From positions 62,001-126,000 of the forward strand of contig NZ_QPJW01000012.1 in the NCBI RefSeq assembly GCF_003337355.1: DNA of 64,000 bases, given 5' to 3'. The stretch comes from Fontibacillus phaseoli. GTDB lineage: Bacteria; Bacillota; Bacilli; Paenibacillales; Paenibacillaceae. Made by a program: the position numbers and the translations under genes. Every line of letters begins with the position of its first letter. The stretch's first letter is position 1. Below, piece by piece: positions 41,978-51,018 of this stretch. The notes under the pieces are model-generated. The model was given only the letters and a program-made list of their open reading frames with translations, did not search any database and was not told where the DNA came from.

Positions 41978-42358
41978 TTAAAACCGGTTCCCGCCTTGCC
42001 CTTGGCCTGCATTCCGCTCAAAGGCCACGATCCAATCCCCCTGGATTGCGGCGTACCCGACGTCTCCCTCCACGACAAGTCCGTACAAATTTTTTACGTC
42101 CAGATATTCCTGGCGCTGCCCGTTATCGAATTCCAACGTGATGTAGTAATAGGTGCGGGATGAGTTATGCATGGAATCATTCATATTGTGCGAGTGACTC
42201 CTCACGTTCATCCGTTTGGATACGATTCGCGCATAGCGGGAATCCCGCGGCGAACCGGCATTTTTGGCATAGCGGACGCCCCTAACGATCAAGCTGATGA
42301 TGACCGCGGCAAAGATAACGGCAATTAGAATGGGAACAAGCGTAAACATAAGTTTCAT
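41978..42358 (-). CDS. DUF2500 membrane protein
   Basis: 126 residues; ATG 42358 directly abuts the stop of the ArsR-type gene, with GGAGA upstream. One N-terminal membrane helix (FTLVPILIAVIFAAVIISLIV) precedes a DUF2500 beta domain (YYYITLEFDNGQRQEYLDV, VVEGDVGYAAIQGDWIVAFER). The family function is unknown. It is in an operon with the regulator upstream. Confidence 0.7.
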   Translation of the reverse strand: MKLMFTLVPILIAVIFAAVIISLIVRGVRYAKNAGSPRDSRYARIVSKRMNVRSHSHNMNDSMHNSSRTYYYITLEFDNGQRQEYLDVKNLYGLVVEGDVGYAAIQGDWIVAFERNAGQGQGGNRF

Positions 42359-43297
42359 TTACGATTCTCCGTTACGCCGTATGAACTCCAGTACGATATC
42401 CTGCGGATGATCCCCGAATTGGCTCCCGAACAGATTGAGTCCTCGCTTGTTGGCCGCCTCCTTCTTTACTTCGAACCGGACGGAAATAGGCTGGTTATAG
42501 GCCAAATGAAGCATCCCGATCGAGGTGTCCGAAGCAGGGACGCCGTTGACGGAACTCCCTTGGTTGCTGATGCGCCATTCCGTCAGCTTGCCGTACTCCG
42601 TGCCGCTTTTCCAGCGTTCGGGAGTCAGCTTGCCTTTCCGGTCCCCGAAATCGGACGGACAGGTCCATGTGCCGGCATCCAGGCCGTTTACGGTGACCGT
42701 GATGTCGGAAGCCCAGTCCGCACGAAAGGAAGGAGCTTCGGAGCACAGCTCGGCGCGAATGCGCAATTCATCGAGCTCGACGCCGGGAGGCAGCGGGTTG
42801 GCGAAATAATATTCGATATAGCCCGTCTCGGCAAACCAGAGAAGCGCGGCGTCTATCCGTTCAGGCATATAGAATACCCGGGGGTCATCCTGCGAGCCGA
42901 TCAAGATCCCGTCTTTGCCGGCCATGCCGCAGGAGGGCTTCACGGAACAATGCGAGTACATCCCGATCGGCATATGAATACTCTCGACAGGATGAAGGCC
43001 GTCCCCGGGTTTGGAAGGGAGCTCCAACTGGATGGAGCGGCAGGTTACGGAGCAGATTTTTTCCCGGTTGGCTCCCTGGGCGGAGACGAGCAGTTCGGCC
43101 TGCTCAAGCGTCTGGACGTTGATGGAGATGGTCGGTTGGGCTACGCCCAGCGCTTCGGCCAGTTGGCTGACGCTCATCGGCTTTTCCCCAAGCGCTTCCA
43201 AAATGCGGACCCGAAGGTCTCCGGACAACGCCTTGGCTACGTCAAGTATTCTTGAAGCGGGGTAGCGGATGATTTCTTGTACAAGTTCGCTCATCAT
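42359..43297 (-). CDS. ArsR-type HTH regulator with conserved C-terminal domain (paralogue 1)
   Basis: 312 residues from ATG 43297 (TTG 43300 and ATG 43294 are alternatives) behind AAAAGGAA. Residues ~15-95 are an ArsR/SmtB winged helix (LRVRILEALGEKPMSVSQLAEALGVAQPTI). The C-terminal ~200 residues share MPIG.YS.C.V.P.CGMA, CSEAP, DFGDR and LFG.QFGD..QDIV with the protein at 47480; they look beta-rich and carbohydrate-binding-like, with conserved cysteines. It is divergent from a GH2 gene with shared palindromes between them. Ligand unknown; a plant glycan product is likely. Confidence 0.75.
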   Translation of the reverse strand: MMSELVQEIIRYPASRILDVAKALSGDLRVRILEALGEKPMSVSQLAEALGVAQPTISINVQTLEQAELLVSAQGANREKICSVTCRSIQLELPSKPGDGLHPVESIHMPIGMYSHCSVKPSCGMAGKDGILIGSQDDPRVFYMPERIDAALLWFAETGYIEYYFANPLPPGVELDELRIRAELCSEAPSFRADWASDITVTVNGLDAGTWTCPSDFGDRKGKLTPERWKSGTEYGKLTEWRISNQGSSVNGVPASDTSIGMLHLAYNQPISVRFEVKKEAANKRGLNLFGSQFGDHPQDIVLEFIRRNGES

Positions 43298-43335
43298 CAA
43301 AATTCCTTTTCTTATACAGAGATAATGTTGAGATT

Positions 43336-43406
43336 ATTGTACAATGCGAAACTAATATTGTAAAACAATAATAAACATTGTAAAAATCATATATAGGTGT
43401 TAATAT
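43336..43406. promoter_or_regulatory. Operators and promoter between the ArsR-type gene and GH2
   Basis: ATTGTACAAT (43336-43345, perfect palindrome), TATTGT-AAA-ACAATA (43356-43370, perfect arms) and a TTGTAA -35 (43378-43383) with TAATAT -10 (43401-43406; 17-base spacer). The TATTGT/ACAAT core recurs before the binding-protein gene, so it is probably the site of one of the two paralogous regulators. Confidence 0.6.
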
Positions 43407-43441
43407 GGGCACATAATCTGCTGTGAAAGGTTGTGTATCGC

Positions 43442-46195
43442 GTGAACATCACTATGTTAAATCAGGAAGCATTGGGAGTGCCCCGCCCGGAATTTCCCCA
43501 TCCGCACTGGCAACGGGCAGAATGGTTTAATTTAAACGGTTCATGGTCATTCCGTTTTGACCCCAAAAATGAAGGCGTCCAAAACGACTGGAGCGTAAAC
43601 GGTGAAGTTCCGTTCGACTCGGATATCCAGGTCCCGTTTTCTTGGACCAGCCCGTTGTCCGGCATCGGTAAAGACGTGAAGGGGATCGGATGGTACCGGC
43701 GAACGGTGGCGTGGCATCCGGCAACTTCAGGCTCCAGGATGTTTATACGTTTCGGAGCGGTGGATTATTCGTGCGACGTCTGGATTAACGGCCGTCATGC
43801 CGGAAGTCATCAAGGCGGTTACGGCTCGTTTGAGTTTGATGTTACAAGCTTCTGGCAAATGGAAGGCAACAATACGATCGTCGTAAGAGCCGAGGATCAG
43901 GACCATAACTATCAAGCGCGCGGAAAGCAGGGGTATGGCGAAATCCGCGGCATCTGGCAACCGGTTTGGCTGGAAGCCCGCCCGCAAACTTACATTAGAG
44001 AAGCCAAGTTCAGAACTTATATAGACGGCCGGATCGAGGTCACGGCAACCATCAAGGCGGAACAAGAAGGAAAGGCCGAGCTTACATTCGATTTTGCAGG
44101 CGCTTCCATCCTGCATGCCATACCCGTGGAGCTCCTTGCCGGTGAAAATGAAGTGAATACCTCGTTTATCGTGAACGACCCCCGGTTATGGAGTCCGGAA
44201 ACCCCGCATTTGTATGAGGGGGCATTAAAGCTGGGCGGTTCTTTTGGCCTTGATCAAGTCAGTACCTATTTCGGCATCCGGGAGATCGGGACGGCTGCCT
44301 TCGGCGACCGGGGTTACCGCTGGATTACGCTGAACGGCAAGCCGGTTTATTTGAACGGCACGCTGGACCAGTCTTATCACAAAACCGGTTATTTTACTTA
44401 TCCGTCCGATGAGGAAATGCATGACGAAATCTACCTGATGAAACGCCTGGGGCTCAATTTCGTCCGTATCCATATCAAGCCGGAAGAGCCGCGCAAATTG
44501 TACTGGGCGGATAAACTGGGCATTCTCGTCATGGAGGATATGCCTTGCTTCTGGGGCAACCCGGATGAACAGGCTCGCCAAGCTTACGAGCAGGAAGCAC
44601 TGGAGGTCATCGAGCGGGATTACAATCATCCGTCGATTTTCTCCTGGGTGATGTTCAATGAGACGTGGGGGCTCAAGACAGATCCCAAGGAAGCGGGAGT
44701 TACGGGCGATATCCAGCGGCAGAGCAGCTATTTGCCGGAAACCCAGGAATGGGTGCGGGAAAAATACCGCTGGGCGAAGCGCATCGATCCGACCCGGATC
44801 ATCGAAGACAACTCGCCTTGCAATTATGATCACGTCGAGTCCGACATCAATACATGGCATTTCTATATCAACGGGTATGATCAGGTCCGCGCCCATTTGG
44901 ATGAAGTCGTCAGCAAAACGTACCCGGGCTCGTCCTTCAACTGCATCGGCGGTAATGTACAATCGGATGCTCCTTTGATGAACAGCGAATGCGGCAATGT
45001 GTGGGGCATCGAAAACGGTGCAGGCGACAGCGACCTCGCCTGGCATTACCGCTACATGATGAACGAGTTCCGCAAGCACGACAAACTGTGCGGGTTCGTG
45101 TTTACGGAGTTCCGCGACGTGACCAACGAATTCAACGGTTATTACCGCCTGGATGGAACGGGCAAAGATTTCGGATATGAAGCTTTCGTACCCGGCATGA
45201 GTATTGCCGATCTGCATACCCCGGATTTCATCGTCCTGGATGCCCCTCCATGCCAGACCGTTTCCGTTCGCGGACAGGTGGTTGTTCCCATGCTGCGGTC
45301 CAGCTTCTCCGACCGCTATCATGGGCAAAAGCTGAAGGTGAAATGGGAGCTGTGGCATGATCAACTGGGCGTCCGCACCGTGGAAGATAGCGGTGTCATC
45401 CAGTTGGATTGGGAGGATTACGGCGTTGTGCCGCTTTCTTCGCTGACTCTGACGATGCCTGATCGGGACGCGGTAGCTGTGCTGGCGGTTTCCCTTGTCA
45501 ACGAAGAGGGTGAGGCGATTACGCGCAATTTCACAACGTTCGATGTAAGAAGCGGCGAAACCGGCGGATACAAGACGGATGTTGAGGTTATACAGATCCC
45601 GGTAGGCTCTTATGCGGAGCAGACGTTTGAACATCAGTGGACCTCGATTCAAGGTGCGAAAGTAAGCGGTGCGGGGAAGGGAAGTTTGATCTATGACATA
45701 ACGCTGCCCGGCTTAACGGAGAAGACCGCCATTCACGATATCGAAATTCTGTTCGAAGCCGGAGCAAAGCGGGTATTGGCCCGGAATACCGAGGGCTCGA
45801 TAGATACCGATATGGGAATCGGGGCGATGCATGGTGCCGACGCGAAAGTGGAATATAACCCTAACACCTATTACATGACCGATGAGGAAAAGCATCCTTC
45901 CCGCCTGAACGTGCTGATCGACGGCGAAAGCATCGGCTCGTTCGTTCTGCCGGACGATCCGGCGGACAGCCGTGGCGTATTGTCTTGGCATTACCAGCCG
46001 GTCGCGAACAAACTGGATGAAGCCGGATCGTACGGTTATCTTTGCAAGTTGAGCGTCCCGGTGCAATTGACGGCCAGGCTGAACCGCAGCCGTACTTTCC
46101 GCTTGGAACTGCAGGCAGAAGAAGGCGGCGTGGCCCTGTACGGCCGCAATGCCGGACGTTATCCGCTGGATCTGTCAATCCGGTACAACGGCTAG
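43442..46195 (+). CDS. GH2 family glycoside hydrolase (beta-galactosidase/glucuronidase-like)
   Basis: 917 residues from GTG 43442, 11 bases after GAAAGG; ORF is open to 43433. Layout: a jelly-roll sugar-binding domain (~25-190, WFNLNGSWSFRFDP, DYSCDVWINGRHAGSHQGG), an Ig-like domain, a TIM barrel, and a C-terminal extension of about 370 residues with galactose-binding-like ends. Catalytic acid/base is Glu407 (FNETWG), nucleophile Glu516 (NSECG). No signal peptide, so it probably cleaves imported oligosaccharides. The exact substrate is not readable. Confidence 0.85.
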   Translation: MNITMLNQEALGVPRPEFPHPHWQRAEWFNLNGSWSFRFDPKNEGVQNDWSVNGEVPFDSDIQVPFSWTSPLSGIGKDVKGIGWYRRTVAWHPATSGSRMFIRFGAVDYSCDVWINGRHAGSHQGGYGSFEFDVTSFWQMEGNNTIVVRAEDQDHNYQARGKQGYGEIRGIWQPVWLEARPQTYIREAKFRTYIDGRIEVTATIKAEQEGKAELTFDFAGASILHAIPVELLAGENEVNTSFIVNDPRLWSPETPHLYEGALKLGGSFGLDQVSTYFGIREIGTAAFGDRGYRWITLNGKPVYLNGTLDQSYHKTGYFTYPSDEEMHDEIYLMKRLGLNFVRIHIKPEEPRKLYWADKLGILVMEDMPCFWGNPDEQARQAYEQEALEVIERDYNHPSIFSWVMFNETWGLKTDPKEAGVTGDIQRQSSYLPETQEWVREKYRWAKRIDPTRIIEDNSPCNYDHVESDINTWHFYINGYDQVRAHLDEVVSKTYPGSSFNCIGGNVQSDAPLMNSECGNVWGIENGAGDSDLAWHYRYMMNEFRKHDKLCGFVFTEFRDVTNEFNGYYRLDGTGKDFGYEAFVPGMSIADLHTPDFIVLDAPPCQTVSVRGQVVVPMLRSSFSDRYHGQKLKVKWELWHDQLGVRTVEDSGVIQLDWEDYGVVPLSSLTLTMPDRDAVAVLAVSLVNEEGEAITRNFTTFDVRSGETGGYKTDVEVIQIPVGSYAEQTFEHQWTSIQGAKVSGAGKGSLIYDITLPGLTEKTAIHDIEILFEAGAKRVLARNTEGSIDTDMGIGAMHGADAKVEYNPNTYYMTDEEKHPSRLNVLIDGESIGSFVLPDDPADSRGVLSWHYQPVANKLDEAGSYGYLCKLSVPVQLTARLNRSRTFRLELQAEEGGVALYGRNAGRYPLDLSIRYNG

Positions 46196-46231
46196 GCTTG
46201 GTTCACAGTACAGGGGCAAAGGAGGATAACC

Positions 46232-47197
46232 ATGGCCCGGAATTCATTCAGCAATCCGATCTTGCAGAACGGTGCCGATCCTTGGATTTTAAAGCAGAAG
46301 GACGGCAGTTATTACATGTTGGTTACATTGGGAGACCGCATCGCGATTCGGCATAGCAAAACGATGACGGAACTGGGCGACGTTGCTCCAAAAACCGTCT
46401 GGATGCCTGAATCGCCAGGGCCATACTCTCATCACTTATGGGCGCCGGAGCTTCATTATATCGAAGATCGTTGGTATATCTATTATACGGCGAACGACGG
46501 CGGGGGAGACGACACCAGGAGAGTATGCGTGCTTCAGCTTAAGGGCGATGATCCCATGAACGACGAGTGGATATTTAAAGGAGCCGTTAATACGGAGTAT
46601 CCGGGCTTGGATGGAACGGTATTGCCGCACCAGGGCGAGTTGTATTTCTTTTATTCCGGCTATGGGCATTTTCCCGATTACGGATCAGCCATTTATGCCG
46701 CCCGTATGGCCAATCCCTGGACATTAACGGGACCTAACGTGCTTATAACGGCACCGACGGAACCTTGGGAGAAGCAAGGCGGAATGGCCATTAACGAAGG
46801 ACCGTCCTTTTTGCGGAAGAACGGGATAATCTTCCTCGTTTTTTCGGCAAGCGCAACCTGGTCCGACGATTACTGTCTGGGAATGACGATGATTTCGGAA
46901 TCCGGGGATCTTATGGACGCCCAGGCATGGATCAAGCATAACGGCCCGGTCTTCGCCAAGAATCCGGAAGCGGGTGTTTACGCACCCGGGCATAACAGTT
47001 TTACCGTTTCGGCGGACGGTTCGGAAGACTGGCTGGTTTACCATGCCTATTCCTACTCCGAGACTGAACAGGACCGTTCGGCGGGAAGTCCGCGAAGCAC
47101 GCGGATCCAAAAGTTTGGCTGGAAAGAGGACGGAAGGCCGGATTTTGGATTTCCGCTGGCAACCGAGATAAAAATACCTCTCCCGTCGGGAGCATAA
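46232..47197 (+). CDS. GH43 family glycoside hydrolase
   Basis: 321 residues, 36 bases after GH2 and with GGAGG in front. It is a five-bladed propeller with general base Asp near residue 16 (NGADPWIL), pKa modulator in YPGLDGTVLP, and acid Glu in INEGPSFL. GH43 members release alpha-L-arabinose or beta-xylose from oligosaccharides. No signal peptide; therefore cytoplasmic. It is cotranscribed with the GH2 gene, ending at a strong terminator. Confidence 0.85.
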   Translation: MARNSFSNPILQNGADPWILKQKDGSYYMLVTLGDRIAIRHSKTMTELGDVAPKTVWMPESPGPYSHHLWAPELHYIEDRWYIYYTANDGGGDDTRRVCVLQLKGDDPMNDEWIFKGAVNTEYPGLDGTVLPHQGELYFFYSGYGHFPDYGSAIYAARMANPWTLTGPNVLITAPTEPWEKQGGMAINEGPSFLRKNGIIFLVFSASATWSDDYCLGMTMISESGDLMDAQAWIKHNGPVFAKNPEAGVYAPGHNSFTVSADGSEDWLVYHAYSYSETEQDRSAGSPRSTRIQKFGWKEDGRPDFGFPLATEIKIPLPSGA

Positions 47198-47246
47198 AGT
47201 ATCAGGAGTAACTTTCGTACTGGTATGAAATAGGCATAAATACTTA

Positions 47247-47278
47247 AAAACCGGCATAGTTAAATGCCGGTTTTTTTT
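47247..47278 (+). terminator. Terminator of the GH2-GH43 operon
   Basis: AAAACCGGCAT / ATGCCGGTTTT with a six-base loop and eight T residues. Confidence 0.88.
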
Positions 47279-47479
47279 CATTTATAGGATGAACTAAAGA
47301 ATACTATGGAAGCATCGGAGTAAAATGATTCCGAAGATGTTGAAAGCATATAAAAAAAAGCATACGAGCAGCCAATTTTCCAATATAATTAATATTATTG
47401 CTTTAATACAGCTTATTATAGTAAAGTACATTAGAGATTGCCTATGTAAAATTCTTGTAAATGCTGTAGGAGGATTCTT

Positions 47480-48418
47480 ATGCTGGAAGTCGGTATCCAC
47501 GAAGCCGATAAATTGGTTCAAGTGGCTCATGCCCTATCTACGCGTTCCAGGGTCGATATTCTTCGCCTGCTGAATACGCGGAGCATGAACGTTATTGAAC
47601 TTGCCGAGGCGCTGCAGCTTCCGGTTTCCACTGTCGCTAACAACGTTAAGGTACTCGAAGCGGCCAAACTTATCAATACGGAGCTGCTTCCGGCGGTACG
47701 CGGGGCGATGAAGGTATGCAGCCGGAATTATGATGATATTCTTATTTCGTTAAACTCAAGCGTCCGTTCCACCAAGGACGGGATGAAGTTTTATGAGGTC
47801 GAAATGCCGATCGGACATTATAGTGATTGCGAAGTTCACCCGACATGCGGCATGGCTACCCACGAGGGAATGTTGGTTAGGGAAGATGAACCGGCCAGTT
47901 TTTATCATCCAAAGCATGTAGGCGCGCAAATTATCTGGTTCCGCAAAGGTTATGTGGAATACTTGCTTCCTTTGGAGATTCCCCTGAATGCGAGTATTCA
48001 ATCGATCGAATTTTCCATGGAGATGTGCTCGGAAGCGCCGAATTACGACAATGATTGGCCTTCGGACATTTCGATATGGATTAATGGGGTTGAAATTGGA
48101 ATGTGGACCAGTCCCGGTGATTTCGGTGACCGGCGGGGCGTGCTGAATCCGTCATGGTGGCTGGATTGGACGACGCAATACGGTTTGCTGAAAACATGGC
48201 GGATCGACCATGATCGTACGACGCTGGATATGCAAAAAGTGTCCGATGTGACGATAGATGACCTGCACTTGAATCAGCGTCCCAGCCTGCGGCTGCGAGT
48301 CGGGGTCGATTCGGAAGCGGTACACAAGGGCGGCGTTAATCTTTTCGGCAAACAATTCGGGGATTACGAACAGGATATCGTCATGCGGGTAGCGTATACT
48401 CAGGAAGAGACGGAATAA
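47480..48418 (+). CDS. ArsR-type HTH regulator with conserved C-terminal domain (paralogue 2)
   Basis: 312 residues after GTAGGAGG. The HTH (STRSRVDILRLLNTRSMNVIELAEALQLPVSTVANNV) is ArsR-like; the C-terminal domain keeps the same landmarks as paralogue 1 (MPIGHYSDCEVHPTCGMA, MCSEAPNYDNDWPSDIS, DFGDRRG, LFGKQFGDYEQDIV), while other positions vary. It lies directly upstream of the ABC sugar operon, and ATTATTACAATAA repeats between them are its likely targets. A terminator follows its gene, so it is a separate unit. Confidence 0.75.
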   Translation: MLEVGIHEADKLVQVAHALSTRSRVDILRLLNTRSMNVIELAEALQLPVSTVANNVKVLEAAKLINTELLPAVRGAMKVCSRNYDDILISLNSSVRSTKDGMKFYEVEMPIGHYSDCEVHPTCGMATHEGMLVREDEPASFYHPKHVGAQIIWFRKGYVEYLLPLEIPLNASIQSIEFSMEMCSEAPNYDNDWPSDISIWINGVEIGMWTSPGDFGDRRGVLNPSWWLDWTTQYGLLKTWRIDHDRTTLDMQKVSDVTIDDLHLNQRPSLRLRVGVDSEAVHKGGVNLFGKQFGDYEQDIVMRVAYTQEETE

Positions 48419-48420
48419 AA

Positions 48421-48457
48421 GGAACCATCATTCCTTAGGGAGATGATGGTTCCTTTT
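48421..48457 (+). terminator. Terminator of paralogue 2
   Basis: GGAACCATCAT / ATGATGGTTCC, 11 bp, then TTTTA. Confidence 0.85.
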
Positions 48458-48527
48458 ATTTGCGTAAGAAATAAGACAGGGGCAAAGATTGTCCTATTAT
48501 TATACGTCAAGATAATGAGACAAGTTG

Positions 48528-48580
48528 ATTATTACAATAATTCTGTAACAAAAGACCTAAAACATAAATTATTACAATAA
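48528..48580. promoter_or_regulatory. Two ATTATTACAATAA repeats, 40 bases apart
   Basis: Identical 13-mers at 48528-48540 and 48568-48580. The second ends 15 bases before the -35 hexamer of the binding-protein promoter. Their core (TATTGTAAT in reverse) matches the palindromes at 43336-43370. A spacing of 40 bases is close to four turns, so they lie on one helical face. Confidence 0.65.
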
Positions 48581-48587
48581 ATTAGTT

Positions 48588-48624
48588 TGAAACCGTTGAC
48601 ATTCTGGAATATGGGCATTATATT
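48588..48624 (+). promoter_or_regulatory. cre site and promoter of the first ABC sugar operon
   Basis: TGAAACCGTTGACA (48588-48601) matches the CcpA cre consensus at every defined position and overlaps TTGACA (48596-48601). With a 17-base spacer, TATATT follows (48619-48624). Glucose repression by CcpA is therefore probable. Confidence 0.82.
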
Positions 48625-48703
48625 AGCTTCAAAGGTACAAAAAACATGTAATAAAACAATAATGATGTTTTGTACCTCATCAATGGTTAAAGGGGAGGTC
48701 AAC

Positions 48704-50050
48704 ATGAAAAAAAGTTATGGGATGGTGCTCGCCTTAATGCTATCGTTGTCCTTAATGTTAAGCGCATGCGGCGGCAACAGCGGCAATACGGGAAATACCG
48801 GAGGAACAGGAACTACGAATGCGGGAACTGCCGATCAAGGAAATGGAAGCGCTTCAAATGATGGAGAGAAAGTCACCCTATCTTTCTGGACCTTGTTCTC
48901 CGGCGGTGACGGCGACAATATGCAAGCGATGATTGATGCCTTCAACAAGGAGCATCCCGACATTCAAGTCAAGAATACGAAGCTGGAGTGGGGAGAGTAT
49001 TACACAAAACTCATTACCGCAGTCGGTAACGGCAATGGTCCGGATGTCGGCATTTCGCACATATCCCGGCTGCCTGACCTGATCGACCAAGGGGTTGTGT
49101 CGGAATTGGACGACGTAGCTACCGAGGCTGGCGTGGACTGGACCACCTTTAATCAGAATATTCTGGATGCTTCCGTGGTGGACGGAGCGCATTATGCAGT
49201 GCCGATCGATACGCATCCATTTATTATGTACTATAACAAGAAACTGCTGAAGGAGGCGGGACTGCTAGATGAAGAAGGCAAGCCTATTCTGGAGCAGTCG
49301 GCTGACGGATTTATTGCTTTTCTGACCACGCTTAAAGAGAAATTGCCGCAGAAGGTAACACCGTTTGCTCTTTCGAACACAAATGATGATCCTTTCCGTT
49401 TGTGGTGGGCGCTCTACTCCCAACTGGGCGGCAATGACGTGGTTTCCGATGATCTAAGCTCGGCACAAATCGATACGGACAAAGCGGTCCAAGCGGCCCA
49501 ATATGTCCAAGACTTGTTCCATAAACATAAAGTGATTAAATTGAACGATCCGGACTTCTACAAAAACTTCCAAAGCGGCACGGCAGCGATTATGATGACC
49601 GGAGTTTGGGCGACCGGCACTTGGGAATCGACGGAAGGGCTTGAATTCGGAGCGATGCCGATTCCGAAAGTGTTTGACCAGGAAGCTACGTGGGGTGACT
49701 CGCATACGGTAATTCTTCCGGTAACAAAGAAAGAAGATCCGGCTAAGCGCAAAGCAGCTATTACGTTCGCCAACTGGCTTGCGGACAACGGACAGGTTTG
49801 GGCCAAGGCCGGTCATATTCCTTCCAAGCCGTCCGTATTCGAAAAACAGGAATTTAAAGATCTTCCTTACCGCAGCGACTATGTATCCGTAGCTTCAACC
49901 GTTAAATTCAGCAAACCTTCCACAAAGAACTGGCAAATTCGTGATTTGGCCATGTTTAAATATTTGAACGAGGTATGGGCGAACAAATTGACTCCGGCTG
50001 ACGGAATCGCCAAGATGTCGGCTGAAGTGCAAAAGGTGCTCAGCGAATAG
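48704..50050 (+). CDS. Sugar ABC transporter substrate-binding lipoprotein
   Basis: 448 residues from ATG 48704 (AGGGGAGG upstream); the frame is open to 48587, but those codons cover the promoter. Lipobox LSAC with Cys22 (LSLMLSACGG), a Gly/Asn/Thr-rich linker, then a family-1 sugar-binding protein fold (SFWTLFSGGDGDNMQAMIDAFNKEHPDI). It brings oligosaccharides to the two downstream permeases. No ATPase gene is in this window, which is common when MsmX is shared. Confidence 0.88.
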   Translation: MKKSYGMVLALMLSLSLMLSACGGNSGNTGNTGGTGTTNAGTADQGNGSASNDGEKVTLSFWTLFSGGDGDNMQAMIDAFNKEHPDIQVKNTKLEWGEYYTKLITAVGNGNGPDVGISHISRLPDLIDQGVVSELDDVATEAGVDWTTFNQNILDASVVDGAHYAVPIDTHPFIMYYNKKLLKEAGLLDEEGKPILEQSADGFIAFLTTLKEKLPQKVTPFALSNTNDDPFRLWWALYSQLGGNDVVSDDLSSAQIDTDKAVQAAQYVQDLFHKHKVIKLNDPDFYKNFQSGTAAIMMTGVWATGTWESTEGLEFGAMPIPKVFDQEATWGDSHTVILPVTKKEDPAKRKAAITFANWLADNGQVWAKAGHIPSKPSVFEKQEFKDLPYRSDYVSVASTVKFSKPSTKNWQIRDLAMFKYLNEVWANKLTPADGIAKMSAEVQKVLSE

Positions 50051-50128
50051 CGGATCAGGTAATGAATTCGGCAGACTTTGCGGCGGGTGTCGTAAAGTCT
50101 GCCGGTCATATGGGGAGGTATGGTGCTT

Positions 50129-51016
50129 ATGAAAATGAACAAATTGAGAGCAGACGTGCAGGCACTCCTGTTCCTGCTCCCCTTCTTGGTCGTTTATTTC
50201 CTGTTTACCATTTGGCCGATGATCAAGGGCGTGGAGATGAGTTTCTATAAATGGACGCTTATCAAAAAGATGAAGTACGTTGGGTTAGGCAATTATGAAC
50301 GGATGTTTCAAGATCAGGATTTTTGGGCATCCATCTGGCATTCCACGATTTTTGTAATCATCACAACGCCGTTAATGATCGTTCTGGCCATTATTCTGGC
50401 GCTTATCGCCAACCGCAACTCCAGGCTGCAAAGGTTTTACCGTAGCGTGTTCTTTATCCCGAGCATTCTGTCCGTGGCGGTTGCCTCTTTTCTGGGGTTG
50501 TTTGTGTTTCAGCCATATACGGGACTTGTAAATTCTTTGCTCCACTTAGTGAAGCTGCTTCCGGAAGGTTCGGAGATCTTTTGGTTGTCGGAAACGAATC
50601 TGGCCTGGATCGCCATCTCGCTATTAACGTTATGGTGGACGGTCGGTTTTAACTTTATTTTGTACTTATCGGCGATGCAGGACGTGCCGGACGAAGTTTA
50701 TGAAGCGGCGCGTTTGGACGGAGCGACCGATGCCCAGCTGTTCTGGAGAATCACACTGCCGCTGCTCAGCCCGATTACGAAAACGATAACGATGCTGCAA
50801 ATCATCGCTTCATTTAAAGTGTTCATGCAGATCTATGTCATGACCGGCGGGGGACCTCTCGATCAGACGCGTCCCGTCATCCAACTGATTTGGCAAACGG
50901 GCTTCCGGAAAAACGACCTTGGGTACGCTTCTGCCATGTCCTATATGCTGTTCGTCATTCTTCTAGTGCTGTCCGGGCTGCAATACTGGGTCAATAACCG
51001 GAAGGAGGCGAACTAG
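50129..51016 (+). CDS. Sugar ABC transporter permease, MalF-type
   Basis: 295 residues from ATG 50129 (11 bases after GGGGAGG; ATG 50120 is the alternative). Six membrane segments and the ATPase-contact EAA loop (YEAARLDGATDAQLFWRITLP) mark a binding-protein-dependent permease. It is in an operon with the binding protein and the second permease. Confidence 0.87.
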   Translation: MKMNKLRADVQALLFLLPFLVVYFLFTIWPMIKGVEMSFYKWTLIKKMKYVGLGNYERMFQDQDFWASIWHSTIFVIITTPLMIVLAIILALIANRNSRLQRFYRSVFFIPSILSVAVASFLGLFVFQPYTGLVNSLLHLVKLLPEGSEIFWLSETNLAWIAISLLTLWWTVGFNFILYLSAMQDVPDEVYEAARLDGATDAQLFWRITLPLLSPITKTITMLQIIASFKVFMQIYVMTGGGPLDQTRPVIQLIWQTGFRKNDLGYASAMSYMLFVILLVLSGLQYWVNNRKEAN

Positions 51017-51018
51017 AA

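Noticed and set aside
44225..45652. 475-codon open frame on the minus strand
   Set aside because: It lies fully antisense to the GH2 gene, has no ribosome site and encodes a low-plausibility His/Arg-rich product; it is a codon-bias shadow.
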